DNA of 64,000 bases from assembly GCA_027676805.1 (NCBI GenBank), contig JAQENU010000007.1, positions 97,849-161,848 of the forward strand. Direction: 5' to 3'. Shown here in pieces: positions 8,263 through 18,861 of the stretch. Position numbers and translations under genes: made by a program. Every line of letters starts with the position of its first letter. The stretch's first letter is position 1. Below the pieces are notes generated by a model. It was not told the origin of the DNA, did not search any database, and saw only the letters and a program-made list of their open reading frames with translations. Source of the DNA: Coprobacillaceae bacterium UN01-12pH3A (lineage in GTDB: Bacteria; Bacillota_I; Bacilli_A; Erysipelotrichales; Coprobacillaceae).

Positions 8263-9288
8263 CTACCCCTTAATAACTAAGACTTGTCCCGGATAAATTA
8301 CATCGTTGCTTAAAGAATTCCAAGACATAATATCTTTGTAACGTGTTGGATCTCCTAGCTGTTGTGCTGCAATATCCCATAAAGTATCTCCACCTTGAAC
8401 AACATATTGTCGATCCGGATTAGAAGTACCTTCTCGAATGTCACCGTCATTCACAAAGCACATACCCTCATTAATCAGATAGGGGTTATTGGTTCCTTCA
8501 TAAATAGCTGTGATCGTTCCCTCTTTAATATCCGGTACCAAGGCTTCTCCATTAGGCTGCCAACCAACTTTAGCTGTAGATGAAGCGTAGCAGCTTCCGA
8601 AATAAACATATTCTCCAACATGGTGCTTTAATGTCTGTGGTGTCGGTGCCTGTACAGGCTCTTGCGCCCCATCGCCATAACCATTTAATCTATTCTCTTT
8701 AATCAGAGTCATGAAGTCGTTATATGCAATATTTGCATCTAAGTTGCCACCATAACCATTTAGTCTTGCTACAGAAGTATATTGTAACATACCTACACCA
8801 CTAACCTCTGAATAGTCTCTTTGAATTGTTCCATCATTCGTTCCCCATTCAGCAATCCATTTATCAAACTGATCTAATCCGGCTAAATGTGAATCAAACC
8901 AACTTTTTGAAGCATAGATTCCTACATAATTAATGATTTGGCAGAATTGTTCTAAAATAGCTTAAACTAAGCTAAAATTAAAACCATGATTTGTTTTGTA
9001 ATGATCCGCATCTTCCATATCTAAATAAATAGGATATTCAAATTGTTTATAAGAAATTACGTTTAGACACACTCTAGCTTCATTAATTGCTTCTCCTACA
9101 TCTAATGCATTACTATACCAATAAGTCCCACAGGGAATGCCTAAACACTTACACTCTGCATAATTTTTTTCAAACAATGGATCAATTACATCGGCATAGC
9201 CAGCACGAATAATAACAAAGTCAATTTGATCTTTCAACGCTTCTAAATTAATATGTCCTTGATGTTCGCTAATATCAATACCTCTCAT
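8263..9288 (-). pseudogene. GH25 muramidase endolysin with C-terminal LysM, interrupted by an in-frame stop
   Basis: One continuous frame of 341 codons encodes a phage endolysin, except for a single TAA at 8962-8964 after NHGFNFSLV. The N-terminal part has the GH25 lysozyme motifs RGIDISEHQG and YPIYLDMED. After the stop the GH25 domain continues (GIYASKSWFD, MLQYTSVARLNGYGGNLD). A region that may be SH3-like follows, then a C-terminal LysM repeat (YVVQGGDTLWDIAAQQLG ... IYPGQVLVI). The likely original codon was CAA, one transition from TAA. The start is the ATG at 9288, 8 bases after GGAGG. The enzyme would cut the peptidoglycan glycan backbone. The truncated N-terminal piece lacks part of the catalytic domain, so it is presumably inactive. 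Confidence 0.85.
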
Positions 9289-9315
9289 TTTAAATACCTC
9301 CACTTTCTTTTTCTT

Positions 9316-9732
9316 CTACTTAGCAGCTTCCTCAATTTTTCCTCTTAACATCTTTACAGTAGGAGATAAGAAAGGAATACTCACTCCAATTTCTTCACAG
9401 TTTTCTGTAATACTAATTAGTTCGTTTAGCACTAACCATACAGCCACAAAACAGCTAATGACTGGTGGAACATTTATACCTAAGTTCATATTCACTAAAA
9501 TATAGACAACTGACATATCCAAGGCACACCCTACAAAAATTAGGACGTACATAGTTATTTTCTTTACAATTCCTAAAAAGCTCTTTTGACTTGTTATTTT
9601 ATTGCCTTTGCTGTAACTTTCTCCTAACCCGGTAAACCAATTGATCAAGTTACATCATACCAATAATAAAATTGGAATAGCTAATAAACCAAAGAAACCA
9701 AAAAAGGCATTACATATAGTGCCTAAGAACAT
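9316..9732 (-). pseudogene. Phage holin (Phage_holin_4 type) with an in-frame TGA
   Basis: The frame from the ATG at 9732 (MFLGTICNAFFG...) to 9316 is 139 codons, the normal length for toxin-secretion/phage-lysis holins. A TGA at 9655-9657 falls within LLLV*CNLINWFTGLG. The expected residue there is Gly, so one base change probably made the stop. Downstream are the usual features: hydrophobic segments (MYVLIFVGCALDM, ISCFVAVWLVLNELISI), then ITENCEEIGVSIPFL and an amphipathic tail. A holin normally opens the membrane for the endolysin encoded right behind it. A truncated product could start at the TTG at 9648. Confidence 0.8.
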
Positions 9733-9883
9733 CTTTACTTTATCCGTCTTCCCATTATTCCACCCGCTCTCTAGAATAGTCACAAATTAAATCATGTGTT
9801 AGACAGAAGGAATCTATTTCTTTCGATTTAATTGCAATCTTACTGTTTAATTTTTCTTATATCATATTTGGTTCCTATTACAT

Positions 9884-10847
9884 TCAAACAGTTTTTCTGT
9901 TTTTATATGATCTTAACGATCTTTCCATATCTCTTAATCTCTGAGTGTTTTCATAGTATTCTCTATTTTCTTTCTCATCATATGTTTTGGCATATGGAAT
10001 CGAGATACTCGGAAAAAACAAAAACATTCGATATCGGCAATTTACACCGCCTAGCCCTAATATATTCCCATAACCAGTGCTTTTAACTAAATTAGGATAT
10101 TCTTTTGATTCTCCTTCTAATTGCTATTGTTTTCCTTGCCATCCAGCATGATTTACAATTGGATTAGTATCATTTACCCTTGCCCCAATATGAGAATAAA
10201 TATTTATATAGTTACACTCTAATTCGTTGGCTGCAGTTAGTAATGTACGATTAGTTATTTGATGTGTGGCTGTCAGCGTGTTACGCCTAACTGTTGCTTC
10301 TATTGAGTATGAAATTATTGTCCCATCATATGTAGCACCTTTTAGTCCTTTTTGAGCCATACTTTTAATACCACGTTTAATAGCTTCATTATAACTATAT
10401 ATCCCACATGATACATCAATATAAGTTTTATTTAAAACATCCTTATATGCATGTTTTTGGCTTTCTATTGCTTTCGTTTGAATTAACCAAAATGATTTAT
10501 TCAATTGTTTAAAGCTCTCTTTAAACATACGATTTAAGGTAATACTCTCAATCAAGTCCTCATATCTCAAACTAGATAATCCCCTCTGATAAGTCAAATT
10601 GATATCATCTTTATTGAAGTTTCCTAGCTTTTCCTTTTTAACATAACTATTATTTCTTTTTCTGAAACCTTCGAATATTTAGCAATAATTTTAATTGCAT
10701 CATTGTTTAAAGCATCTCAGATAACATATTTAAATACCATTCAAGAGAACCGGATATGGTGAAGTAAGTAGCAAATCTTTTTGCCACGTCAATTAATTCA
10801 TCAGGTGGATCTTCTTCTTGTTCGTCTTGAAGAGTACGCTTTTTCAT
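9884..10847 (-). pseudogene. Phage minor capsid protein 2, multiply broken
   Basis: The start overlaps the portal gene stop (ATGA), and MKKRTLQDEQEE opens the frame. The frame breaks after LNMLSEML, continues in another frame as NNDAIKIIAKYSKVSEKE, breaks again near MLKRK, and resumes as KEKLGNFNKDDINLTYQRG. It is stopped by an in-frame TAG at 10124-10126 after HAGWQGKQ and ends with GYGNILGLGGVNCRYR and a charged tail. The piece IGARVNDTNPIVNHAGWQGK and the GYG..G.NCR element are typical of Phage_min_cap2. Intact members are about 350-400 residues and sit next to the portal gene. Confidence 0.8.
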
Positions 10848-11567
10848 CTGACTCTAAATTTAATTGCCTGATTTTCAGTCATTTTATAAACATCCATGTA
10901 ATATTTAATATCATCAATTAAATTATTATTAAATTCTAAAAGTGCCTGTTGTCTTATCTTTTCTGAATCATCTATAATAGAATCATCAAAATCAGTAGTG
11001 ATATCTTCTATATATTCAGAACCATTCATCACATAGAAAATAGCTTTTACCAACTCGATCATGCTGTATTTCAACAGCTTTTCATAATCCTTTATATTTT
11101 ATATAGTTTAGATTGAGTTGAGATAACTTGATCACTATTTGTATAGACTTTACCGTCTTTAAAAATGAATCTATCCGATCCTAACCCGCAATTCTCTGAA
11201 AAAAGATTTAAAGCTGTTTGTAACCCATAAATTTCTGATTAAATCGATTACGCTCTAAGGATTTGTTCAATTTTTCTTGATCCTCCTCTTCAATATTAAT
11301 ACTCACATTATCATTAAAAAGAATGGAGGCCATGTACTCTGTAATTCGTAATGTCGGATTTATTTCAGTAATTGGTCCTTTGCCATCTTCCACCTCTCTG
11401 GGTAAAGCATAAAACTTTGTTTGTTCCGAATCAAATTCATTTTTTAAACTATCATAAATTAAGTCAATGGTCTTATTTTGATCAATACCATTAGCAAAAA
11501 CACTTAGTCCAAAGGGAGTAAAGAGATCAATGTTATTAGCTATGTAAGGCTTATAGATTTGAAACAT
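10844..11567 (-). pseudogene. Phage portal protein remnant, apparently rearranged
   Basis: Two open pieces remain (11208-11567 and 10844-11074), joined by a stretch that still encodes portal-like sequence (LFSENCGLGSDRFIFKDGKVY) through stops and frame changes. PFGLSVFANGIDQ and TDFDDSIIDDSE are familiar from A118-type portal proteins. The segment ITEYMASILFNDNVSIN normally lies near the portal N-terminus but here comes after the PFGLSVFAN region. That suggests an internal deletion or recombination. The order argument rests on memory of the family and needs an alignment. Confidence 0.7.
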
Positions 11568-11767
11568 TTTCGTCGTTTTGTAAATTTATTTAAATGTTAC
11601 ATATCTTGCTACATAAACATTCCTTTTTAGAGGATACAACTTGATTTATTCAATAGGAGAAATAACATATGGATAATTGAAAAATTATAAAACAGTAGAT
11701 TGGGGCATTTTAGTTGAGTGTTCTTACATTTTGTACCTTTATAGATTGTTGTATCGCCTTAAAAAGA
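11568..11767. other. Decayed prophage spacer
   Basis: I see no gene here. The plus-strand frame at 11677-11898 is low in quality and runs through two terminator hairpins. The terminase and other head genes expected upstream of a portal are absent, so most of the phage was lost between the portal remnant and the nuclease operon. Confidence 0.4.
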
Positions 11768-11823
11768 AAAGAATCCTTGATAGGATTCTTTCGTGCAAAA
11801 TAAAAAGCACTCGAAAGTGCTCT
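11768..11823 (-). terminator. Two tandem terminators after the nuclease operon
   Basis: AGCACT-CGAA-AGTGCT (11806-11821), read on the minus strand as a TTCG tetraloop hairpin, is followed by TTTTTATTTT. Next comes AAGAATCC/GGATTCTT (about 11769-11791), followed by TTTTCTTTTT. Both suit transcription of the upstream minus-strand operon. Confidence 0.8.
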
Positions 11824-11832
11824 AATATATTT

Positions 11833-12543
11833 TTATTCTGTCTTCATATTTTTCATTTCATCTTCCGCTGGATGCTTAGATATCAAATTATTAAGTGAGG
11901 TATCAAACCTCAAAGCATCTATCTTATCATCAATAAGTTGCAGTAAATTATTACCATTTAATATCTTCTCAAAATCATCATATGTGAATTCTATAATGCA
12001 AATACGTTCTGGTTCTTTTTCTTTACACATATAGAACTTCTTAATTAATCCATTACCGTCTTTCCACCCAGAACCAGAAACTCCGTGATAAGAAAACATT
12101 ATTCCTAACTTTATATCAGATGTCTGTAAAAGGCTACAAAACTTACCTACATATGTAACACTAACTTTTTTATTATAATTTTTACATTCCCCAATAAACA
12201 TGCCTAAGCGCTCATTTAAATATTTATGAGCATATAACCATTTTCCTTTTGAAGAAATTTTTATTATTTGATCTAACTCATTCGTATTTGTTCTAACATT
12301 ACATTTCACCTCGAAAAGTCCACCTGATACTTCTAACAAAAAGTTGACAAGATCTTCTAATGCTTTTCCTCTAATATTTTTATTAGATTCATTTTCATTT
12401 ACTGATTTAAAATAGTCCAACTTATCTTTATAAACAATCTTATCTTCATCTTTCATTTTACATAAAGCTTGATAAGAAGATTCTTCTCCTACTTTTTCTA
12501 ATAAGCTGGTTAGTTTCGAAGCATTTCTTTCTAATTCAGTCAT
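11833..12543 (-). CDS. PD-(D/E)XK-fold nuclease, third gene of a candidate defence operon
   Basis: The 236-aa protein contains a restriction-endonuclease-like core: a helix RGKALEDLVNFLLE (E63), then NELDQIIKI (E89/D91), then the catalytic GECKNY (E119, K121), followed by YVGKFCSLLQTSDIKLGIMFS. This layout matches the Mrr/type IV restriction nuclease fold, which cuts DNA with Mg2+. The helical N-terminus (1-60) may be a dimerisation or targeting part. It overlaps the preceding gene by 8 bases. All residues expected for activity are present. The substrate is unknown. It lies inside a prophage whose lysis and head genes are all broken, yet this frame is intact. Confidence 0.75.
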   Translation of the reverse strand: MTELERNASKLTSLLEKVGEESSYQALCKMKDEDKIVYKDKLDYFKSVNENESNKNIRGKALEDLVNFLLEVSGGLFEVKCNVRTNTNELDQIIKISSKGKWLYAHKYLNERLGMFIGECKNYNKKVSVTYVGKFCSLLQTSDIKLGIMFSYHGVSGSGWKDGNGLIKKFYMCKEKEPERICIIEFTYDDFEKILNGNNLLQLIDDKIDALRFDTSLNNLISKHPAEDEMKNMKTE

Positions 12544-12901
12544 CTCTAATCACCTTAAAAATAATAAGAATATTTTCTATCCCATTTAATTCTTCCTCAC
12601 AACAATCACACATAAACGTGTCAGGAATATCTTTAAACGCTGTTACTAATCCCATCGATCTATGGCACTGACTGCAGTACAATTCGTAATAAAGTTTTAA
12701 AACACCAATTTTATCTAAATCTATTAATAATTCATAGACTAATTTTGGATTAATACCTAATTTGCGTATGATCACTCCTGGATATACCCACATCCCATTT
12801 CTATAACTTTCAAACACTTTTATAAGCTTATCTTTACTGGTTCCCTGTAGTAGTTCATCTTTCGCTATTCCCTCTACTTTTGATAATGTATTCTGTAACA
12901 T
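12536..12901 (-). CDS. Winged-helix/zinc-ribbon protein, second gene of the candidate defence operon
   Basis: The 121-aa protein has a predicted winged-helix-like N-terminal half (residues 20-70, WVYPGVIIRKLGINPKLVY then LLIDLDKIGVLK). A zinc ribbon follows, with Cys76 and Cys79 (CSQC) pairing with Cys98 and Cys101 (CDCC). The start at 12901 lies within the 3' end of the upstream gene (47-base overlap) and has GGAGA upstream. Such small wHTH proteins often serve as specificity or adaptor subunits between a sensor and a nuclease. That role is inferred from context only, and I recognise no family. Confidence 0.6.
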   Translation of the reverse strand: MLQNTLSKVEGIAKDELLQGTSKDKLIKVFESYRNGMWVYPGVIIRKLGINPKLVYELLIDLDKIGVLKLYYELYCSQCHRSMGLVTAFKDIPDTFMCDCCEEELNGIENILIIFKVIRDD

Positions 12902-13949
12902 CGTTCATTCTCTCCATTCCTATAAGGCTTTGACTAAACATATGTTGTATCAATGAATATTGTCTTGAATTATAATTAAATGTAATATTTACTTTATTAT
13001 CATGGCTTAAATTCTTCCCAATTAATAAAAATCGTATAAATGGGTAATCAGAATTATTTATAATTTCATTTAAAAATTCATTTAAAGCATTTTTTAAATC
13101 AGGAACTATATCCAAATCTTTTTCAAAATCATACATTAATAATTTTAAATCGTCAATTAATGGAATTCTAAATTTTTCATTATTTCCTACTCCTAATTCT
13201 GCTTCACCACCATCTCTAAGCCTCATAGATTGATGAATCAATTTAACAGCTGGATTAGTGTTTTCCTGAAACAGTTGAACCAAAAAACTTAAATCAATAT
13301 TTTCCAAGACACAGTTATAAGTTATAGATAAATAAGCAATCATTTGATCAATTAGCCTTGAGTATAGAAAGTTGTCCTTTCTATCATTTAAAAAAATTCT
13401 TTTTAAAGTATCAAAGCGGAATTCCACAATTTTGTATCTTTTGTGAAAAACTACCAAAAATGGATATTTCAAATATAAATCTATAGGCATCTCATTCGCT
13501 CTCTCGATAAAACAACTATAAAGAAGATTAAATTTCAAATAAAGAGCATCTTCATCTTCAAAGTGTACCGGATCTTTAAAATTTCCATCAAAAACAAAGC
13601 AAGCATCAGCTTCATTCACACTTTTAGTTTGACGAATATTGTCGATACATGAATCAAAATCATTAATGTCAAATAAAACTGAATAGCGATAATCCTTTAA
13701 AAATTCCCATTCTTCAAATAAAGATATAGCCTTCTTACCGCTTTCAAGACAGGTCGCTATTTGTGCTTTGATATCAAGACCAGCTACATTCTTTACCTCC
13801 AGATTATCAAAGCTAACTTGCATAATCTTATTTTGATCTCTAATAATTATTGCGTTTTCCTCAAACATGCGTACTAAATGAGACTTTAATTTCATAGGAT
13901 ATTCATCTACTGTACTTTTAATATACTTTAAATAATTATTATATTCCAT
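12855..13949 (-). CDS. Unrecognised 364-aa protein, first gene of the candidate defence operon
   Basis: This is a soluble mixed alpha/beta protein with no signal peptide, no membrane segment and no P-loop. I recognise no domain. The N-terminus (MEYNNYLKYIKSTVDEYP) is helical, the middle has aromatic-rich stretches (LKYPFLVVFHKRYKIVEFRF), and an acidic helical region lies near residue 270-300. AAGGGAG lies 9 bases before the ATG at 13949, and a plausible promoter lies upstream. It overlaps the next gene by 47 bases, a strong sign of a functional unit. It could be the sensor or target-recognition subunit of a nuclease system (inference). Confidence 0.6.
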   Translation of the reverse strand: MEYNNYLKYIKSTVDEYPMKLKSHLVRMFEENAIIIRDQNKIMQVSFDNLEVKNVAGLDIKAQIATCLESGKKAISLFEEWEFLKDYRYSVLFDINDFDSCIDNIRQTKSVNEADACFVFDGNFKDPVHFEDEDALYLKFNLLYSCFIERANEMPIDLYLKYPFLVVFHKRYKIVEFRFDTLKRIFLNDRKDNFLYSRLIDQMIAYLSITYNCVLENIDLSFLVQLFQENTNPAVKLIHQSMRLRDGGEAELGVGNNEKFRIPLIDDLKLLMYDFEKDLDIVPDLKNALNEFLNEIINNSDYPFIRFLLIGKNLSHDNKVNITFNYNSRQYSLIQHMFSQSLIGMERMNDVTEYIIKSRGNSER

Positions 13950-13983
13950 ATTTATTTTCTCCCTTAATTCTTTTGTTTCTTCT

Positions 13984-14013
13984 ATTATACTACAATATCC
14001 GAAGGTGCTACAA
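13984..14013 (-). promoter_or_regulatory. Promoter of the three-gene nuclease operon
   Basis: On the minus strand TTGTAG (14013-14008) and TATAAT (13989-13984) are separated by 18 bases, about 35 bases upstream of the first ATG. No operator-like repeat is obvious. Confidence 0.6.
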
Positions 14014-14309
14014 GTATGTTTAAGATAGGGCGGTTAATAAGTGACACTTCATTTAAAGAAAGAAAGATACATTATGCCTTTTTCTTGTATAACCTAATCA
14101 AATTAAGGGGGAGTGTAATTCTCTTCAAAAGAACCATACTAACATAATAACATGTAAAACGACTATTTTAGTATCAGTTTAGTATCAGTAACGAATAGTT
14201 CTAAAAATTCAGTTAGTACTTTCAAACGATTCTCCCAATAAACGATAAATGTCGCTCATAAAAAGCCTTGCTCTAATGCCGCCATTTCTCGTGCTGATGA
14301 ATTGTTTGG
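14014..14309. other. Spacer with a stray coding fragment
   Basis: The minus strand at about 14256-14322 encodes a short protein-like tail (YANHPNNSSAREMAALEQGFL, then TGA) with no gene in front of it. It runs under the first codons of the integrase frame, so a deletion junction probably lies here. The rest (14014-14255) holds nothing I recognise apart from a repeated TTAGTATCAGT (about 14169 and 14180). Confidence 0.4.
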
Positions 14310-15239
14310 GTGATTAGCATAAATAATACATACTTGCCTTTGTTCCTACAGCAATTAGGTGGATCTCTTTATCAATCTATAACAAATTTTAATAACAGTG
14401 GTTTACCAACTTTTGAAGATATTTATACGATTCTATTAAACAACGATTTATCAAAGTTAACTCCCTCACGTTTAGGAGCCTATAATGGTGCCTTTAAGCG
14501 TTTATATAGCCTACATGAGAAACACATTAATACCATTACACTATTTGATATGCAAGAGTGTGTAGATAAAAGTAGATTAGAGGTAGGAAGTAAGGTTCTC
14601 TTTGACATGAAAACAATTTGTGTAAAAATATTTGAATACGCTATTATCCACCAATATATAAAACGTGATCAAGATTTTACAAGTTATCTTAATGTTTCCA
14701 AAAAAGAAATTAAAGAGGCAAAACACAAACCATTTACGTTGGAAGAAATAAACCTACTAGCATCTGAAAATAGTATTGAATCTAAAATGTGTCTAGTATA
14801 TATATTTACTGGTTGCAGAGCCCTTGAACTATTCAAGGTTGATGAAAAGAACATATTCATAGATATAAAAGATAATGATAAATTAATTTCCTATTTTATT
14901 ACAGGATCAAAAACAGAAGCCGGAAAAGATCAAATTATCCCTATACATAATTTTATAAAACCATACTTAGTTAAAGTAATTAAAAATATAAAAAGATTTG
15001 AGACACCTGCAAGCTTTAGGTCTAAATGTTTTTATCCATACGTAGATAAATTAGGATTAGCACATACACCTTATGATACTCGGTATACATTTGCGACATT
15101 AGCAAAATTATATAGTGTAGATGATTTTTGCAGGAAAAGAATAATGGGGCATAAAGCACAATATCTAACAGATGATGTTTATACCCACACTTTCAAATTC
15201 AAACTTTTTGAAGAAATAAATAAGACAAAAATACAGTAA
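14310..15239 (+). CDS. Tyrosine-recombinase integrase, probably N-terminally truncated
   Basis: The C-terminal catalytic domain is clear: TGCRALELF (Arg I), the Lys in TGSKTEAGK, PYDTRYTFATL (Arg II), IMGHK and the nucleophile Tyr in DDVYTH. The core-binding domain (residues 25-115) is also present. The first GTG (14310) has no ribosome binding site. The usual N-terminal arm-binding domain is missing, and the upstream DNA is unrelated, so the 5' part was probably lost. The HxxR box reads YDTR, Tyr where many relatives have His, which may lower activity. The gene is followed directly by a TTTGTTACTTATTCAT repeat and a terminator, as at a phage attachment end. Confidence 0.8.
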   Translation: MISINNTYLPLFLQQLGGSLYQSITNFNNSGLPTFEDIYTILLNNDLSKLTPSRLGAYNGAFKRLYSLHEKHINTITLFDMQECVDKSRLEVGSKVLFDMKTICVKIFEYAIIHQYIKRDQDFTSYLNVSKKEIKEAKHKPFTLEEINLLASENSIESKMCLVYIFTGCRALELFKVDEKNIFIDIKDNDKLISYFITGSKTEAGKDQIIPIHNFIKPYLVKVIKNIKRFETPASFRSKCFYPYVDKLGLAHTPYDTRYTFATLAKLYSVDDFCRKRIMGHKAQYLTDDVYTHTFKFKLFEEINKTKIQ

Positions 15240-15240
15240 T

Positions 15241-15345
15241 TTTTTGTTACTTATTCATCAAAATTGATAAAACTTGAAATCATTTTATAGGGCAAATCGC
15301 CCTATTTTTAAGTATTTTATTTCTAAAACGTGAAAGTGTTTTCAC
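15241..15345 (+). repeat. Right end of the decayed prophage: arm repeat, terminator, possible core
   Basis: TTTGTTACTTATTCAT (15243-15258) matches the unit at 6113-6128. A terminator for the integrase follows (ATAGGGC/GCCCTAT, 15287-15305, then T's). Next comes CGTGAAAG (15329-15336), part of the inverted repeat GTGAAA/TTTCAC (15330-15345). The similarity of CGTGAAA to 6061-6067 makes this the likely right junction. The exact crossover point is not resolved. Confidence 0.55.
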
Positions 15346-15361
15346 AAACAGGAAATAAGGT

Positions 15362-17012
<1,651 letters not shown>

Positions 17013-17013
17013 T

Positions 17014-18039
17014 ATGAAATTAAGTGATTTTGATTTTGATTTACCTGAGCATTTAATTGCCCAAACTCCTCTTGAAAAAAGAGACACCTCTAAATTACTG
17101 GTTTTAGACCGAAAAACCGGTAAAATCGAACATAAACATTTTTATGATATTATTGATTATTTAAATGAAGGGGATATTTTAGTACGCAACAACACAAAGG
17201 TTATTCCTGCACGTTTATTCGGAACTAAGGAAGAAACCAATGGGCATGTTGAAGTGCTGCTGCTAAAAGAACTTCATGAAAATACTTGGGAATGTCTGGT
17301 AGGAAATGCTCGTATTGTTAAAGTGGGAACCATCATCACTTTTGGTGACGGATCATTAAAAGCAGAATGTATTGAAGTCAGAGAAGAAGGCATTCGTTTA
17401 TTCAAAATGATCTACGATGGGATTTTCTATGAAATTCTAGATCGTCTTGGAACCATGCCCTTACCGCCTTATATTAAAGAACGCTTAGAAAACCCTGATC
17501 GTTATAATACCGTTTATGCGAAAATTGAAGGGAGTGCCGCAGCGCCCACAGCAGGATTGCACTTTACTGAAGATATTAATAATAAGCTGTTGGAAAAGGG
17601 AATTCAGATCGTAGATGTTACCCTTCATGTCGGGCTGGGAACATTCCGTCCTGTCAAAGTAGATAATGTACTAGAACATCATATGCACAGTGAGTTTTAT
17701 ATGATCTCTAAAGAAAGTGCAGATATTCTCAACAAGGCAAAAGCTAACGGTCAGCGGATCATCAGTGTTGGAACTACTTCAACTAGAGTTTTAGAATCCA
17801 ACTACACAAAATACCACACATTTAAAGAGACAAATGAAAGTACTGATATTTTTATTTATCCTGGATATGAATTTAAAGCGATTGATGCCTTGATTACAAA
17901 TTTCCATTTACCAAAATCAACATTATTGATGTTAATTAGCGCACTGGCAAATAAAGATTTAATTATGAAAGCTTATCAGGAAGCCATCGAAAGAGAATAT
18001 CGTTTCTTCTCTTTTGGTGATAGTATGTTTATCTTATAA
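17014..18039 (+). CDS. queA: S-adenosylmethionine:tRNA ribosyltransferase-isomerase
   Basis: QueA moves the ribosyl part of SAM onto preQ1-tRNA to make epoxyqueuosine. The 341-aa length is typical. Diagnostic segments are [20 protein letters not shown] near the N-terminus, [14 protein letters not shown] in the centre and [12 protein letters not shown] near the C-terminus. The ATG at 17014 comes 1 base after the tgt stop, with GAAAGGG upstream inside tgt. Its stop overlaps the queH start (TAATG). Confidence 0.97.
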   Translation: MKLSDFDFDLPEHLIAQTPLEKRDTSKLLVLDRKTGKIEHKHFYDIIDYLNEGDILVRNNTKVIPARLFGTKEETNGHVEVLLLKELHENTWECLVGNARIVKVGTIITFGDGSLKAECIEVREEGIRLFKMIYDGIFYEILDRLGTMPLPPYIKERLENPDRYNTVYAKIEGSAAAPTAGLHFTEDINNKLLEKGIQIVDVTLHVGLGTFRPVKVDNVLEHHMHSEFYMISKESADILNKAKANGQRIISVGTTSTRVLESNYTKYHTFKETNESTDIFIYPGYEFKAIDALITNFHLPKSTLLMLISALANKDLIMKAYQEAIEREYRFFSFGDSMFIL

Positions 18040-18677
18040 TGGAAAAACGTAATTTTGATCTATTATTTAAACAGGAATTAGAAAAAATCAAGGATACTCG
18101 ACCAACACTATTATTGCATGTTTGCTGTGGACCTTGCAGCAGTAATGTCTTGAGAGAATTATGTGAACAATTTGAAATTACTATTTTGTATGCCAATTCA
18201 AACATTTATCCTGAAAAAGAATATCAACGACGCTTTCATGAATTAGTTGATTTTATTGCACAGTTCAATCAGGATTATTCGCAAAATATCGCGGTCATCG
18301 AAGAATCTTATCGTCCACTTGAGTTTTTAAATCATTTGAGTCCATTAAAAGAAGAAAAAGAAGGCGGTAAACGCTGTTATTTATGTTATAGCCTGAGAAT
18401 GGACTCTGCTTATCGCTATGCTTCTTCACACCATTTTGATTATTGGACTACAGTCCTAAGTGTATCTCCACATAAAAATAGTCAATGGATTAATCAGATT
18501 GGAGAATCTAAGCCTCAAGATAAAACCCACTTCTTATATGCTGACTTTAAAAAGAACAATGGCTATAAAAAATCTGTAGATATGGCAAGTCAATACGGCT
18601 TATATCGTCAAAATTACTGCGGATGTTTGTTCTCTTATACGGATATGTTAGAAAGAACCTCTAAAACTAAAGAATAA
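18039..18677 (+). CDS. queH: Epoxyqueuosine reductase QueH
   Basis: QueH (DUF208) reduces epoxyqueuosine to queuosine in tRNA and replaces the cobalamin enzyme QueG. The iron-sulfur and metal ligands are visible as LHVCCGPCS near residue 30, KRCYLCYSLR near 110 and NYCGCLFS near 195. The 212-aa length is normal. The ATG overlaps the queA stop, so translation is coupled. With tgt and queA it completes the pathway from preQ1. Confidence 0.95.
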   Translation: MEKRNFDLLFKQELEKIKDTRPTLLLHVCCGPCSSNVLRELCEQFEITILYANSNIYPEKEYQRRFHELVDFIAQFNQDYSQNIAVIEESYRPLEFLNHLSPLKEEKEGGKRCYLCYSLRMDSAYRYASSHHFDYWTTVLSVSPHKNSQWINQIGESKPQDKTHFLYADFKKNNGYKKSVDMASQYGLYRQNYCGCLFSYTDMLERTSKTKE

Positions 18678-18686
18678 CCATAAACT

Positions 18687-18732
18687 AAAATACATCTCAT
18701 AATTTATTAAATTGAATTAAGAGATGTATTTT
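18687..18732 (+). terminator. Terminator of the tgt-queA-queH operon
   Basis: A perfect 12-bp stem (AAAATACATCTC with GAGATGTATTTT) has a 22-nt loop and ends in TTTTATT. Confidence 0.75.
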
Positions 18733-18795
18733 ATTATGTCAAAACAATAGCTAAATGAAAAATATGTAAGAATATATTAAACATTGTTAATAATA

Positions 18796-18850
18796 AAAAC
18801 TACCTTTAGGTTTGACTTTATCATCAACGGAAGTCTAAAAGGTAGTTTTT
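18796..18850 (-). terminator. Terminator of lacZ
   Basis: The outer stem AAAAACTACCTTT/AAAGGTAGTTTTT and an inner pairing TTTGACTT/AAGTCTAAA give a long bulged hairpin. T runs lie on both sides, so it may work in both directions. Confidence 0.8.
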
Positions 18851-18861
18851 TGTTTTATAAA

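Noticed and set aside
9832..10086. 84-codon plus-strand open frame
   Set aside because: It is opposite the minor capsid pseudogene tail and has no ribosome binding site.
11677..11898. 73-codon plus-strand open frame
   Set aside because: It runs through two terminator hairpins and into the nuclease gene on the other strand, and its start lacks a signal.
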